DNA of 64,000 nt, taken from assembly GCF_013401555.1 (NCBI RefSeq), contig NZ_CP058552.1, forward strand, positions 434,001 to 498,000, written 5' to 3'. This DNA comes from Paenibacillus sp. E222. Lineage in GTDB: Bacteria > Bacillota > Bacilli > Paenibacillales > Paenibacillaceae. The position numbers and the translations under genes were made by a program. Position 1 is the stretch's first letter. Every line of letters begins with the position of its first letter. The notes beneath the pieces were generated by a model that was not told where the DNA came from, made no database searches, and saw only the letters and a program-made list of their open reading frames with translations. Positions 7,647 to 16,952 of this stretch are shown one piece after another.

Positions 7647-9408
7647 CGTCATCGTCCTCTCTGATCCAAGGTATTCTGATCGATACTACGGTCCCTGATC
7701 CGGGATTGCTGCTCATGATCATTTCGCCTTCGTCGCCGAAGGTCAACCTGATCCGTTCCTTGATGTTTGACAGCCCGATCCCCTGTCCCCTCGTCTGTAT
7801 GCGTCCCTCCTGCAATTGCTCCAAAAATTCGGCAGTCATGCCCGGGCCGTCGTCCTCCACCTCAATTACAACATGGTCTCCATCCGCTCTCGCCCTAATC
7901 CGAATTCGGCAAGGTTCTATGCTTGGCTCCAATGCATAATGAATGGCGTTCTCTACCAATGGCTGCAAGGTTAACTTCGGAATGCGGGCAGTTCCCACTT
8001 CGGGCGCAATGTCCATGTCAAAATCAAGTCTTTCCTCGAACCGCGTGTGCTGAATCGTCACATAACTGCGGACGATGTCCAGTTCCCTTTCCAAAGTAAT
8101 CCACTTCTCGGACATGTTCACTGAGCTTCGCAGCAGAAATCCGAGGGCCTCAACCATTTCGGAGATTTGGTGCTGCTTCTGTACTTTGGCAAGCCAGTTG
8201 ATTGATTCCAGTGTGTTATATAGAAAATGTGGATTAATCTGCGCCTGAAGCGCTTTCAATTCAGTCTCTCGTATCACAAGTTGCTTCGCATAATTCTCGT
8301 CAATGAGCTCGCGTATACGCTGTAACATCATCTTGAACGTGCGGTGCAGCAATCCAACCTCATTTTGTGAAGATATCGGGACATTGCCCAGCGCTGCTTC
8401 CTCCAGCTTATCCAGATCGCCTTTTTCGATATTGCGCATTTTCTTGATCAACTGGGCGATGGGTTGTGTAATGCTGCGAGAAAACTTGGCTCCAAATATA
8501 AGCGCCGCCAGAAATATCATGATAAAAATGACAGTTACCAGCTGTTTAACAAACTGGATCTGCTTAAACATCTGGTCAAAGGGCGTCATATACAGATACA
8601 CCCAATCGGTATAGGGAGAATTTGCACGGGCGACAAAATTCCTTCCCTGCTCAAACATGGCTATCCCATAGGGTTGAGTGCGCTTCAGTTCAGACTCAAT
8701 TTCAGATTTACTGACAGTCGACTCTGTTGGGTAGATTACTTCCCGGCCATCTGTAATTAATAGCTGTGAATCCTCTGCCGGGTGCTGCATCTGGTCCTGC
8801 ACAATCCGATCCAGTCGTACACGAATAACGAGAGTTCCCAGCTTCTCCAGCGTGAACGCTCCACCGGTAAAAGACTTCACCTGTCTAACTGACAGTAGTC
8901 TGGCTTGTTGGTCGCCGCCCGTGTACCAGGCATTGGAGCCCGAATATTGTTGTGCCAGTGCAACTAATTCACTCTGCTTCGACTCCGAGATCCCCTCCCG
9001 GTTTCCAGCTGCCATAATATTATTATCATTATCGATAAAGATCATGGAATAGACGTATTTCTCCGAACCTGCATATGCGACCAATCGGTTGGTAATTTTT
9101 TTGCGCAGGCCATTTTGCTCATATCCCGTTTCGGCTTTTTCCAACTGAAGAAGGTATTGCTGGAGCGGCTCGTCAGACATGACTTTAAAGGATAGATTAG
9201 AGATTTCACGCAGCTGGTTCTCGATGCCTACCGAAGACATATTCAGCACCTGTGAGGACTTCTCATAGATCTGTCGGTCATAAATGCCGAACACATATCC
9301 CAGGACAGACACATAGAACGTGAAGCTGATCAGCATCAGTAATCCGATGAGAAGAATGGTTTTGTGATGAATCGGCAATGTCGTGAAAGCGTTCTTAATT
9401 TTTCTCAT
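7621..9408 (-). CDS. Sensor histidine kinase (YesM-like, LytS/His_kinase type)
   Basis: A 595-residue membrane kinase. The first membrane helix is at about residues 15-38 (ILLIGLLMLISFTFYVSVLG), then an extracellular Cache-like domain of 240 residues, a second helix near residue 285 (LVTVIFIMIFLAALIFGAKF), a HAMP linker, the phospho-acceptor region LQAQINPHFLYNTLESINWL, and an ATPase domain (ENAIHYALEP, DDGPGM, GIGLSNIKERI). AAAGGAG lies 9 bases before ATG 9408; the reading frame extends 28 codons further but without a ribosome site. The cognate regulator overlaps its 3' end. Ligand inferred to be a pectin-derived oligosaccharide from neighbouring genes. Confidence 0.92.
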   Translation of the reverse strand: MRKIKNAFTTLPIHHKTILLIGLLMLISFTFYVSVLGYVFGIYDRQIYEKSSQVLNMSSVGIENQLREISNLSFKVMSDEPLQQYLLQLEKAETGYEQNGLRKKITNRLVAYAGSEKYVYSMIFIDNDNNIMAAGNREGISESKQSELVALAQQYSGSNAWYTGGDQQARLLSVRQVKSFTGGAFTLEKLGTLVIRVRLDRIVQDQMQHPAEDSQLLITDGREVIYPTESTVSKSEIESELKRTQPYGIAMFEQGRNFVARANSPYTDWVYLYMTPFDQMFKQIQFVKQLVTVIFIMIFLAALIFGAKFSRSITQPIAQLIKKMRNIEKGDLDKLEEAALGNVPISSQNEVGLLHRTFKMMLQRIRELIDENYAKQLVIRETELKALQAQINPHFLYNTLESINWLAKVQKQHQISEMVEALGFLLRSSVNMSEKWITLERELDIVRSYVTIQHTRFEERLDFDMDIAPEVGTARIPKLTLQPLVENAIHYALEPSIEPCRIRIRARADGDHVVIEVEDDGPGMTAEFLEQLQEGRIQTRGQGIGLSNIKERIRLTFGDEGEMIMSSNPGSGTVVSIRIPWIREDDDDVQSDARR

Positions 9409-9611
9409 CCAAAGCGCTCCTTTGGCTCGCGAAGGGTGCTGCCATTCGATACTGTTTTCGATCTGCTGTAAGTTATTTTCATATTTACACATCCATGGTC
9501 AGATGACAAGTCATATTTATGCAACATTTTAGGTTATTCCCGAAGGGTGGTAGGTTTTATTTTCATGGAAATTATAGTAATTTATATATTAATAATTCCA
9601 AAGGAGGAAAT

Positions 9612-10164
9612 ATGAATTCTACCCATATACTTATTCTCATTTTGCTACTTTTTCTTTTCCTATCACTAAATGAAATCATTAAGTTTATAGCTCGCAAAGA
9701 TAAAGAATCGCCCCACACCAGTAAACGTAAGACTTTGGCTTATTCCTTTGTTATCTCTACTGATCATTGTTCCTGTTGCTTTTTTCACAGTACTATATAG
9801 TTTGTTTTTTTATACTTTTGGGGGTATGAGTAATTCGTTATATTTTGAACAGATTGGTGATGGGATTATATTTTCTGTATTTATTTTAATTGGATTTATA
9901 TTATTTGAAACGCTTATTCATCCTATTATCATTGCTGCCTTGAACTATGGTGTAATAAGACATGTTTCAGTTTATACCAGAAATTCTGTCACAATATTAA
10001 TCGACGGTATCATTATTTATTTTTTGGGCTCTACCTTTGAAGGGGTATATATCCAAGATTTCTGGTCAGCTCTATCCATTTCAGTTTTATATCATATTAT
10101 AGAATGGATATTCACTTGGATTCACCATCTTTACAAAAAGAGGAAAACTAATATGACTTTATAA
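9612..10164 (+). pseudogene. Membrane protein gene split by a one-base frameshift
   Basis: AAGGAGGAAAT precedes ATG 9612. The first frame runs MNSTHILILILLLFLFLSLN through KDKESP and then leaves frame at the CCCC run 9711-9714. If one C is removed, reading continues as TPVNVRLWLIPLLSLLIIVP and on to a stop at 10162-10164, giving about 183 residues with four or five hydrophobic segments (for example IFSVFILIGFILFETLIHPI). The join places a charged loop before the second membrane segment, as expected for an intact protein. I do not recognise the family. The region is much richer in A+T than its neighbours, suggesting transfer. It could be a decayed gene or a base-call error. Confidence 0.65.
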
Positions 10165-10180
10165 TTTCATTCAGTCTCCC

Positions 10181-10235
10181 AAGTAAAAATGCTAAAGCCT
10201 TCCTAATTAGTAGGAAGGCTTTAGCATTTTTACTT
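10181..10235. terminator. Perfect 24-bp bidirectional terminator hairpin
   Basis: AAGTAAAAATGCTAAAGCCT and the following four bases TCCT pair without mismatch with 10212-10235 around a 7-base loop. Runs of T and A at both feet let it end the membrane-protein transcript from the left and the SGNH-hydrolase transcript from the right. Confidence 0.85.
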
Positions 10236-10282
10236 AAATCCTTTTAAGTTCACAAACTTTATTTAATAAACTTTATTACATT

Positions 10283-11599
10283 TCATGGATTTACAAATAC
10301 CGTTTTTAACTTGGCTACATACTGCACATCAAAGCCAAGACCCTCGGCGACCATGGCGAGAGGTACATACGTTTTGGATTCTGTGCCCACCTTGTTCAGG
10401 AATGCAGGTGTATCCACGGCTACGGATGCACCATTCACCTGAACAGCCGTTGCACCAATCTTCACGGCAACCTTCCGATCCCCATATGTAATCGTTGCAG
10501 TTGATGTTTTATTATCCCATACCGTGGTTGCGCCAACGGCGTTCACGATATCCTGGATCGCCACAAAGTTTTTGCCATTGCGGATGATTGGTTTGTACGG
10601 CGTATCCAGCGTTTTACCGCTGACAATAATATTCATCGGCTGGCCTGCAGCAGGAGCCGTCAGCTTGGTGTAATCGCCCCAGATTGTTTCTGCGAATACT
10701 TTGGCAATCGCTTCATATCCGAACTGGTTCGGGTGGAAGTCGCGATCCTTAATCATATGAGTCATCGTGCCTTCACCGCCAATGAACTCCTTGGCGACAT
10801 GAGCCACTTTTACATCCATCCCTTTAGCGGCAAATTCAGTCGCAATTCCATCAATGGTCGCAGTAAACCCTTGGGAAGCTTCCATTAGTTTCGCGTAGAG
10901 TGCTTTGCCAGCTACTTCAGGCATGGGTTGGTACTGGTCAGCGATTACGATTTTGGCATTAGGATTAATCTCATGAATATCATTGATAACTGCGCTAACA
11001 TTGGCTGTATAAGAAGATAGCAATTCCTTCACTTTGGCTTCCAGTTCCGCATCACTCAGCTTATCTGCTGAACCGAGCAATTCGGATACATCGTTACCTC
11101 CGATCGTGATGGCAATCAGATTGGCTTCTGCTACACTCTCCCGGATGGCCGCAATATTGGCTCCAACTTGTGCCGCTCTTGGGTCAGGCAGGCTTGGTTG
11201 GATGGCCTCGGAAGTGAGCGCTTTCCCTTCCTTGATCGCATCTACAAAGTTTTTCAATCCACTGCTCTTCAATCCGGCAATACCATAGTTGTCCACCTGA
11301 GTACGTCCGTGAAGCAGACCTTGTTCCTGCAACCGTTCTACATAACCATATGGCAATTCTTTGAGGTTCGGCTCATACCCTACGGTGATGGAGTCCCCCA
11401 ATGTGACGAGGCGGAATTCCTTGGTTACCGCTACCGCATCTTTCTGTACAGGCAATGATGATGTTACGCTTCCTGCCGGTAACGCACTACTATCCGCAGC
11501 ATGAGCAGACTGTGCGGATGATGCCAAAATCAGCATGCCTGCCAGCATACTTGCCGTTAATCCCGCGGCGGTACTTCTCCATATGCGTTTACGCTTCAT
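10283..11599 (-). CDS. Secreted SGNH/GDSL hydrolase with copper-amine-oxidase-like C-terminal domain
   Basis: 438 residues. A signal peptide covers residues 1-34 (basic start, LTASMLAGMLILASSAQSAHA, cleavage after AHA). The SGNH hydrolase domain has VTLGDSITVGY (nucleophile Ser70), NYGIAGLKSSG, TIGGNDVSELLG and DFHPNQFGYEAIA (catalytic Asp/His). The last 115 residues (from MNIIVSGKTLDTPYKPIIRN) are the copper-amine-oxidase N-terminal-like or stalk domain that Paenibacillus exports in many proteins, often linked to cell-wall attachment. Likely an esterase or lipase of the cell surface; the substrate cannot be told from sequence. AAGGAG precedes the start. Confidence 0.87.
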   Translation of the reverse strand: MKRKRIWRSTAAGLTASMLAGMLILASSAQSAHAADSSALPAGSVTSSLPVQKDAVAVTKEFRLVTLGDSITVGYEPNLKELPYGYVERLQEQGLLHGRTQVDNYGIAGLKSSGLKNFVDAIKEGKALTSEAIQPSLPDPRAAQVGANIAAIRESVAEANLIAITIGGNDVSELLGSADKLSDAELEAKVKELLSSYTANVSAVINDIHEINPNAKIVIADQYQPMPEVAGKALYAKLMEASQGFTATIDGIATEFAAKGMDVKVAHVAKEFIGGEGTMTHMIKDRDFHPNQFGYEAIAKVFAETIWGDYTKLTAPAAGQPMNIIVSGKTLDTPYKPIIRNGKNFVAIQDIVNAVGATTVWDNKTSTATITYGDRKVAVKIGATAVQVNGASVAVDTPAFLNKVGTESKTYVPLAMVAEGLGFDVQYVAKLKTVFVNP

Positions 11600-11822
11600 T
11601 CTTAGAACACTCCTTTTTCTTGTATCTATAAAATAAAAAAATACTTACATTTACACTGTTCACTCCGATGACAGAAGTTCGTGTAACTCTATTCTAACAT
11701 TATTAAAGGGGCGCTGTCGTCTTCACGAAAAAGTAGGCGCTCACCCTGTACGTGTGAAATAGGCTACCCCGTAAGTAAGTTCTCCCCTCTGATCGTCGTC
11801 GCTAATCCCCAAGCTAACGAAC

Positions 11823-11860
11823 AAAAGAAGCTTCCCGCCATATTCATGACTACTGGAAGC
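11823..11860 (-). terminator. Probable intrinsic terminator after the 96-residue protein gene
   Basis: Minus strand: GCTTCC (11855-11860) pairs with GGAAGC (11830-11835) around a 19-base loop, followed by TTCTTTT. The stem is short, so the call is moderate. The rest of 11600-11894 holds the SGNH-hydrolase promoter region and no convincing gene. Confidence 0.5.
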
Positions 11861-11894
11861 CCCTTCGATTAACACCAATAAAAATGCTATCCTG

Positions 11895-12185
11895 TCAAGA
11901 CCTCGGTTTCTCCGATTCTCCAGAATCTGAATCAATCGGATCGGTATCCGGTTTGTTCCCGGTAGGCCGCTCAAGGTAGCGATCGTAGCGATCATCCACC
12001 TCACGTGCCATGTCCCGGTACTTCAACGTTTCTTCGACAATCGGGTCCCGTTCTGTCTGAATGCGAACCTCGTACTTGGGAGGAATCAGCTGACGTTCAC
12101 GTTTGTCAGCATCGCCGGACTCCTCCATGTCCCCTTCAGTCAGCATATCACTCAAACGTCGTTCCAGTTCTTTGGATTCATCCAT
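11895..12185 (-). CDS. Small highly charged protein of unknown function
   Basis: 96 residues, very hydrophilic and acidic (MDESKELERRLSDMLTEGD), with an Arg/Asp-rich middle (YRDMAREVDDRYDRYLERP) and a C-terminal tail of Asp, Ser and Glu that looks disordered. No signal, membrane segment or recognised domain. AAAGGAG precedes ATG 12185. It starts 25 bases after the suhB stop on the same strand, so it is probably cotranscribed with suhB. The strong ribosome site and spacing support it as real; the function is unknown. Confidence 0.7.
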   Translation of the reverse strand: MDESKELERRLSDMLTEGDMEESGDADKRERQLIPPKYEVRIQTERDPIVEETLKYRDMAREVDDRYDRYLERPTGNKPDTDPIDSDSGESEKPRS

Positions 12186-12210
12186 TGTTGTTCGCTCCTT
12201 TAGTAAATTT

Positions 12211-13083
12211 TCACTCCAAACCTGTTGCGTTGGCTTCCTTCAGCACATCCGTCAGTGCATCATGAATCTTGCCATTGCTGGCAACCACATGACTTACGGA
12301 CAGTTGGTAAGGCGTCCCGACGGTATCGGTAACCTTGCCACCGGATTCCTCAACCAGCAGTGCACCTGCCGCGATATCCCAAGGCTTCAGACCAACTTCG
12401 GTATAAGCGCTGAGGCGCCCCGCTGCAACATATGCCAAGTGCAGGGCGGCAGAACCACCTGCACGCAGGCTGCGTACTTGCGGTGCCAGTGCCTGAACAG
12501 CGGCCATATTGATTGGCAGCGCGTAGGTTGTATCCGCCGGGAAGCCAACCGCGATCAGGCTCTGAGCCAGTTCCTGTTCACCCGATACAAGCATCCGGTT
12601 TCCGTGCACGTAAGCGCCTTTTCCTTTTTCCGCAACAAACATCTCGTCACGGGAAGGATCGTAGATTACTCCAACAATCACCTCACCGTTATGAGCCAAA
12701 GCGATGGATACCGAATAGAACGGAAAACCGTGCACAAAGTTCGTCGTTCCGTCCACCGGGTCCACAATCCAGAGAAACTCTTCTTCCTCAGCTTCTTTCA
12801 GTGCCTTCGCTGATGCTTCCGGTCCTGGTTCCACGCCTTCTTCACCCAGAATGGCATGATGGGGAAAATGCGTCAGAATCAGGCGGCGGATCATCTGCTC
12901 TGCACCTTTATCCACTTCAGTAACGAGATCCTGCGGCGAATACTTGGTTCCAGGCTCCCCCACCGTTCCGAGACGGCTCTTGATCCACTCTCCAGCTTTG
13001 GAAGCTGCATTAATGGCGACGGCAGTATAGCTTTTGCTTGTCACGACATAAGGTGTTTTTTCCTTCTCATTCAAAGCGTTCAC
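12211..13083 (-). CDS. suhB: Inositol monophosphatase family protein
   Basis: A 290-residue Mg2+-dependent sugar or inositol phosphate phosphatase. Signature segments are HAILGEEG (metal-binding Glu), LWIVDPVDGTTNFVHGFPFY (Asp-x-Asp-Gly metal site) and PWDIAAGALLVEESGGKVTD (second Asp), all in family order. The N-terminal 18 residues extend beyond the usual start. GTG 13083 is the first possible start and has only a weak upstream purine run, so the start is uncertain. The substrate may be inositol-1-phosphate or another sugar phosphate. The small acidic protein gene follows closely. Confidence 0.9.
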   Translation of the reverse strand: MNALNEKEKTPYVVTSKSYTAVAINAASKAGEWIKSRLGTVGEPGTKYSPQDLVTEVDKGAEQMIRRLILTHFPHHAILGEEGVEPGPEASAKALKEAEEEEFLWIVDPVDGTTNFVHGFPFYSVSIALAHNGEVIVGVIYDPSRDEMFVAEKGKGAYVHGNRMLVSGEQELAQSLIAVGFPADTTYALPINMAAVQALAPQVRSLRAGGSAALHLAYVAAGRLSAYTEVGLKPWDIAAGALLVEESGGKVTDTVGTPYQLSVSHVVASNGKIHDALTDVLKEANATGLE

Positions 13084-13181
13084 TCTACTTTCTATATCAA
13101 TCTACGAAAAATTAAAATACTTGTTAAAAGTATACGCCCCAAGGGTCGTAAAGTTTCTCGTTGCCCAGGCCCCTTTTGGCG

Positions 13182-14183
13182 CTACGGATGAATGATAACC
13201 GTCGATTCGTCCACCCACTCCACACCCTCTTCGTGATAGAATGCTAGTTTCTGCATTAACTGCACCAGAGCTTCATCCTTGCGCTTGGCCTCAATCATCA
13301 CATCAAGGGCGGGTGTATCGGCTGCAATATGACGTAAAAAAGCGAGCATCGGCTCCACCTCAACACCGTCAGCATGACCACGCAGGTCCTTCTCACTCTT
13401 TGGACTGGAGACGTGAATTTTGGGAGGCAACGGCTTGTCTGCCGGTGAATCCGCTTGAGCCAGCGGAGACTCCCACGTCTTCAATATATCCGGCCAAAGA
13501 TCCCACGGCTGTTCGCCTTCATTGTTCACCCATTGATGGTGGATATCCAGCACCATAGGCAGCCCCACACGTTGACAGACCGCAAGTGTCTCGGGTGCAT
13601 TGAACGTTTTGTCATCATTTTCAAGCGTCATCCGTTCCTGAATATCCCGATCCAGCTTCAGAAAATTTTCTTCAAAACGCAGCGCTGCACTAGGCTTGTC
13701 CCCGTATGCACCACCAATATGTATATTGTTCTTGGCAGTAGCATTCAGACCCATGGCATCCAGCATGCGTACATGATGACGAAGGTCGCGCATGGAGTTG
13801 CGCAGCACTTCCTCCCGCGGCGTGCTGAGTACCGTAAAATGATCCGGGTGGAAAGATACACGCATCTCGTTCTCCTTCACAAAATCGCCAATCGCGGCAA
13901 AATCCTGCTTGAGCGCGGGAAACGGGTCCCAATCACTGAGATCCTCATGCGTTGCCAGCGGGATTAATTTGGAGGAGAAACGATATACATGAATATGGCT
14001 TCCTTTGTTGTGTCTGAGCAAACGTAATGTATTATGCAAATTCTCGGCTGCAATCCGTTCAAGCTTGCGAATTGCCGCTTCCCTATCATCAATTTTCTTA
14101 AAGCTGGACATGGTCATCGTCCGGGAAGGAGAAGCATTCTCCACAAGCACGGACATCGCCACATAGCCAAAACGTACGAGCAT
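13182..14183 (-). CDS. uvsE: UV DNA damage endonuclease UvsE
   Basis: 333 residues, a TIM-barrel metal nuclease that nicks 5' to UV photoproducts and abasic sites. Recognised by the N-terminal MLVRFGYVAMSVLVENASPS, LHNTLRLLRHN, IHVYRFSSKLIPLATHEDL, RVSFHPDHFTVL, NIHIGGAYGDK, LENDDKTFN, MVLDIHHQWVN and LDVMIEAKRKDEA, which carry the His, Glu and Asp metal ligands. The start ATG 14183 has AGAGGAAG upstream and aligns with UvsE of Bacillus; a longer frame to 14225 lacks a ribosome site. Stands alone between suhB and a small unknown gene. Confidence 0.93.
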   Translation of the reverse strand: MLVRFGYVAMSVLVENASPSRTMTMSSFKKIDDREAAIRKLERIAAENLHNTLRLLRHNKGSHIHVYRFSSKLIPLATHEDLSDWDPFPALKQDFAAIGDFVKENEMRVSFHPDHFTVLSTPREEVLRNSMRDLRHHVRMLDAMGLNATAKNNIHIGGAYGDKPSAALRFEENFLKLDRDIQERMTLENDDKTFNAPETLAVCQRVGLPMVLDIHHQWVNNEGEQPWDLWPDILKTWESPLAQADSPADKPLPPKIHVSSPKSEKDLRGHADGVEVEPMLAFLRHIAADTPALDVMIEAKRKDEALVQLMQKLAFYHEEGVEWVDESTVIIHP

Positions 14184-14338
14184 GAATTTCTTCCTCTCTA
14201 TTAGGGCGGGATTCCTTCCCGACATATGAAGCCGGCAGTCTTCCCTTCACTTTATATAACCAAGTTTTACCCTAAAAGAGTGACCATAATCGTGATTTGG
14301 GCAAATCCGTCCATTCGTCCCGATCCACATGTAACAAA

Positions 14339-14662
14339 CTAGCCCTGTGCCTGTTCACCAAAGAACATCTCGTCCGCGAGAGCCGTCTGAATGCGTGATT
14401 CTTCCTCGTTCAGTTTACGGATCAATTGCATCTCCACTTCGGTCACTTCTTGACCCTGGAAGTTAATCTCCGCAATGGAGACTACGATTTTTACGATGGC
14501 TACGGCCACGTTATCCGGTGTGTAAGCAATGACTTTCTGTCCGGTAGGAAATACACGAAAGCCTTGTTTGACCATTTTGCCACGGCCGTATTCAAGCAAT
14601 TCAAACAGCTCTTGTTCATTCTTGAACTTGCACACGGAATTGAATTCGGTCTGAAATCCCAT
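14339..14662 (-). CDS. Conserved small protein, perhaps DUF2584-like
   Basis: 107 residues with no signal or membrane segment. It begins MGFQTEFNSVCKFKNEQELF and continues with GFRVFPTGQKVIAYTPDNV and VAIVKIVVSIAEINFQGQE, ending in a charged helix. The pattern reminds me of a small conserved Bacillales protein annotated as DUF2584, but I am not certain. TAAGGAGGGG precedes ATG 14662, so the start is well supported. It lies 31 bases upstream of nothing else on its strand except uvsE, and just after ddl (14694), so cotranscription with ddl is plausible. Confidence 0.75.
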   Translation of the reverse strand: MGFQTEFNSVCKFKNEQELFELLEYGRGKMVKQGFRVFPTGQKVIAYTPDNVAVAIVKIVVSIAEINFQGQEVTEVEMQLIRKLNEEESRIQTALADEMFFGEQAQG

Positions 14663-14693
14663 TCATACCCCTCCTTATAATGTCGTCCCCAGG

Positions 14694-15794
14694 CTACGCC
14701 TGTACGCCGTTCTCGTAGTTCAACGCCTGCTTGCGATTGTAGCGCTCCAAAGCCAGCTCAATCATGCGATCCAGCAGTTCGGCATACGATACGCCAGTCT
14801 CACGCCACAAGAGCGGATACATGCTGTATGGTGTGAAACCAGGCATGGTGTTTACTTCATTAATAAGTAATGCCCCATCCGATTTGCGAATGAAGAAGTC
14901 TGCACGGGAAATGCCATTGCCTTCAATCGCACGGAATGCCTGCAAGGCGGCCTCACGGATGCGATCTGCTGCTTCCGGGTCGAGCGGAGCAGGGATCAGC
15001 ATCTGAGACTGTCCATCGATGTATTTGGCTGCATAGTCATAATATTCACCGGAAGATACGATTTCTCCTGGTACGGAAGCCATCGGCTCGTCATTACCGA
15101 GCACACTGACTTCAACTTCACGCGCCTCTACAAACTCCTCAATGACAACCTTCGTATCGTAACGGAGAGCGAACTCCACGGCTTTCTTCAGTTCATCCCG
15201 GTTACGCGCCTTCGAGATTCCTACACTGGAACCGAGATTGGCTGGTTTAATGAAACACGGATAGCCCAGTTGATCCTCCACCTGCAAGATCATTTCATAC
15301 TCAGTCTGCTTCCATTGAGTAGCGTTAAAATACGTAAAGGCACATTGATCGATTCCGGCCTGCGCAAACAGCTTCTTCATGACCACTTTGTCCATACCGC
15401 CTGCCGAAGCCAGTACACCTGCGCCAACATAAGGCATATCCGCCATCTCGAACATCCCTTGAATCGTGCCATCCTCACCGAACGTACCGTGCAGCAGCGG
15501 GAACATGACGTCCAGCGCCTCTTCTCCGCCATATAAACGGCCGAACAGCGCGTTCAGCGCTTCCTGGGTTCCGCCCGCCGCCTGCTCCAGCTTCAATTCT
15601 TCAATCTGCGCGAATGGCGCGTGCATGACAGATCCTTTTTTCCACGTACCCTGCTTGGAGATATAAAAAGGAACCAGTTCATACTTCTCATAATCAAATG
15701 CGTTCGTTACAGCAAACGCCGTTTGCAGCGACACCTCATGCTCGCCTGACTTCCCGCCGTAAACGACGCCTACTGTTAATTTATCCATACTCAT
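14694..15794 (-). CDS. ddl: D-alanine--D-alanine ligase
   Basis: 366 residues; ATP-grasp enzyme that makes the D-Ala-D-Ala end of peptidoglycan precursors in the cytoplasm. Seen: VVYGGKSGEHEVSLQTAFAV at the N-terminus, FIKPANLGSSVGISKA, VIEEFVEAREVEVSVLGN, and DFFIRKSDGALLINEVNTMP with the metal-binding Glu and Asn. The omega loop carries YYDYAAKY, whose Tyr is characteristic of D-Ala-D-Ala ligases rather than the D-lactate ligases of vancomycin-resistance operons. CGGAGG lies 6 bases before ATG 15794. A VanRS/VanY/VanZ-like set lies 6 kb away, but no D-lactate ligase is present. Confidence 0.95.
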   Translation of the reverse strand: MSMDKLTVGVVYGGKSGEHEVSLQTAFAVTNAFDYEKYELVPFYISKQGTWKKGSVMHAPFAQIEELKLEQAAGGTQEALNALFGRLYGGEEALDVMFPLLHGTFGEDGTIQGMFEMADMPYVGAGVLASAGGMDKVVMKKLFAQAGIDQCAFTYFNATQWKQTEYEMILQVEDQLGYPCFIKPANLGSSVGISKARNRDELKKAVEFALRYDTKVVIEEFVEAREVEVSVLGNDEPMASVPGEIVSSGEYYDYAAKYIDGQSQMLIPAPLDPEAADRIREAALQAFRAIEGNGISRADFFIRKSDGALLINEVNTMPGFTPYSMYPLLWRETGVSYAELLDRMIELALERYNRKQALNYENGVQA

Positions 15795-15932
15795 GCGTAA
15801 CCTCCGATTATCTGTGCAATGATGCTGCCTGCCATGTCTGCATGTTCAGCACCACTTTTTATTCTGTTATCTAGACTTATTTTACACGGAACCAGACGTC
15901 CACGTCACCGAATCCCGTAAAATCGTTGACCC

Positions 15933-16952
15933 TCAAAACTCATCTGCAATATGAAAAAGCCGGTACACCGTCCGCTCATTCCAAGCGTAAGAATCCCGGT
16001 AATCCCAAAAACGGTGGCGGCTGCTGACCGTATGTGCGTTCACAAGCGGCATACCTCCCGCATCAAAAGCGGTCACAACGGTGCTGTGCTGAAACCTGCC
16101 GTCCCCGTCCCAATCGTAAAGAATTACATCTCCGAGCATTAACTGCTCTGGACGATCCACTTCGGTTGCTGACAATCCCCAGCTGCTGCCGGATAAATAA
16201 CGCTCCAGACTGTTGGACACAGCCCAGCTGTAACTCCACATTTCAGAGCCATTGACATAGCCTTTGTACCACCATCCTGCTTCTCTTTTACCAGTATAGT
16301 GGATGGGTGCTCCCCCTGCAAAGAGACATTGGGACACATAATTGGTGCAATCGACATCGAATTCCTCAAATGCCGGGTTTCCCGCATTCCACCACCGGTC
16401 CGCATAGGCGACAGCCAGATCCCTGCGATACAGCTGCTGCCTCGATCTCCTGCCCTGTCCCAGCACTTCTCGATTAAGCAGCGGCCGATTTATCGCCTGT
16501 ACAAAATCAGCTTGTTGAAAAGGGCGGCCCTCTCCTACCGGGCGACGCTCCGGCACTTCACGTTCCACACGCGCAATGGTCCAAACTCCACCTTGCCTAA
16601 GAAAAGTCAGGCGTTCCCGCTCAATCCGGTCTTCCCGATGGGTCAAACCGTTCTTCTCATAGAACAGCCTGCTGTACAATTGCACATCCACTACTGATTC
16701 ATCGGCCCCATCCATAAGTGTCCGCACAAGCTTGGCGCTGGTCTCACTGCGAAGAGGCACGGCCCGCCGCTTGCGGTACCATTGATCCAGTCTGGCCATC
16801 CGCTCTCCCCGTTCCAGCACAAATTCCGGATCGGTGACAATCCGTTCGCTTGTCTGTGGACGATAATCGATCTCACAGCGATTATACTGGTTCACGTAGG
16901 TATATAAGGCACTCTTCCATTCGCGTTCCAAGCCTGTATCCCCCTTTGGCAT
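15933..16952 (-). CDS. Amidase-domain protein (putative amidase family 6); N-terminus uncertain
   Basis: 339 residues. The C-terminal 160 residues are a Cys/His amidase-like domain: LAVAYADRWWNAGNPAF, DVDCTNYVSQCLFAGG (catalytic Cys), WWYKGYVNGSEMWSYSW and GRFQHSTVVTAF (catalytic His). The N-terminal 150 residues are a charged domain common in Paenibacillus and Bacillus copies (ALYTYVNQYN, YEKNGLTHRED). No signal peptide, unlike secreted relatives. The ATG at 16952 has no good ribosome site. Instead, AAAGGAG at 16987-16993 sits 6 bases before ATG 16980 in another frame, which would join this frame if one base were removed from the run of five C at 16940-16944. The true start may be 16980. Confidence 0.8.
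   Translation of the reverse strand: MPKGDTGLEREWKSALYTYVNQYNRCEIDYRPQTSERIVTDPEFVLERGERMARLDQWYRKRRAVPLRSETSAKLVRTLMDGADESVVDVQLYSRLFYEKNGLTHREDRIERERLTFLRQGGVWTIARVEREVPERRPVGEGRPFQQADFVQAINRPLLNREVLGQGRRSRQQLYRRDLAVAYADRWWNAGNPAFEEFDVDCTNYVSQCLFAGGAPIHYTGKREAGWWYKGYVNGSEMWSYSWAVSNSLERYLSGSSWGLSATEVDRPEQLMLGDVILYDWDGDGRFQHSTVVTAFDAGGMPLVNAHTVSSRHRFWDYRDSYAWNERTVYRLFHIADEF

Noticed and set aside
9560..9600. A+T-rich inverted sequence resembling a PerR box
   Set aside because: Several mismatches to the consensus; composition alone explains it.
11741..12004. 87-codon minus-strand frame after the acidic-protein gene
   Set aside because: Overlaps both the terminator and the better-supported 96-residue gene in another frame.
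12103..12813. 236-codon plus-strand frame over suhB
   Set aside because: Antisense to a clear phosphatase gene and without a recognisable fold.
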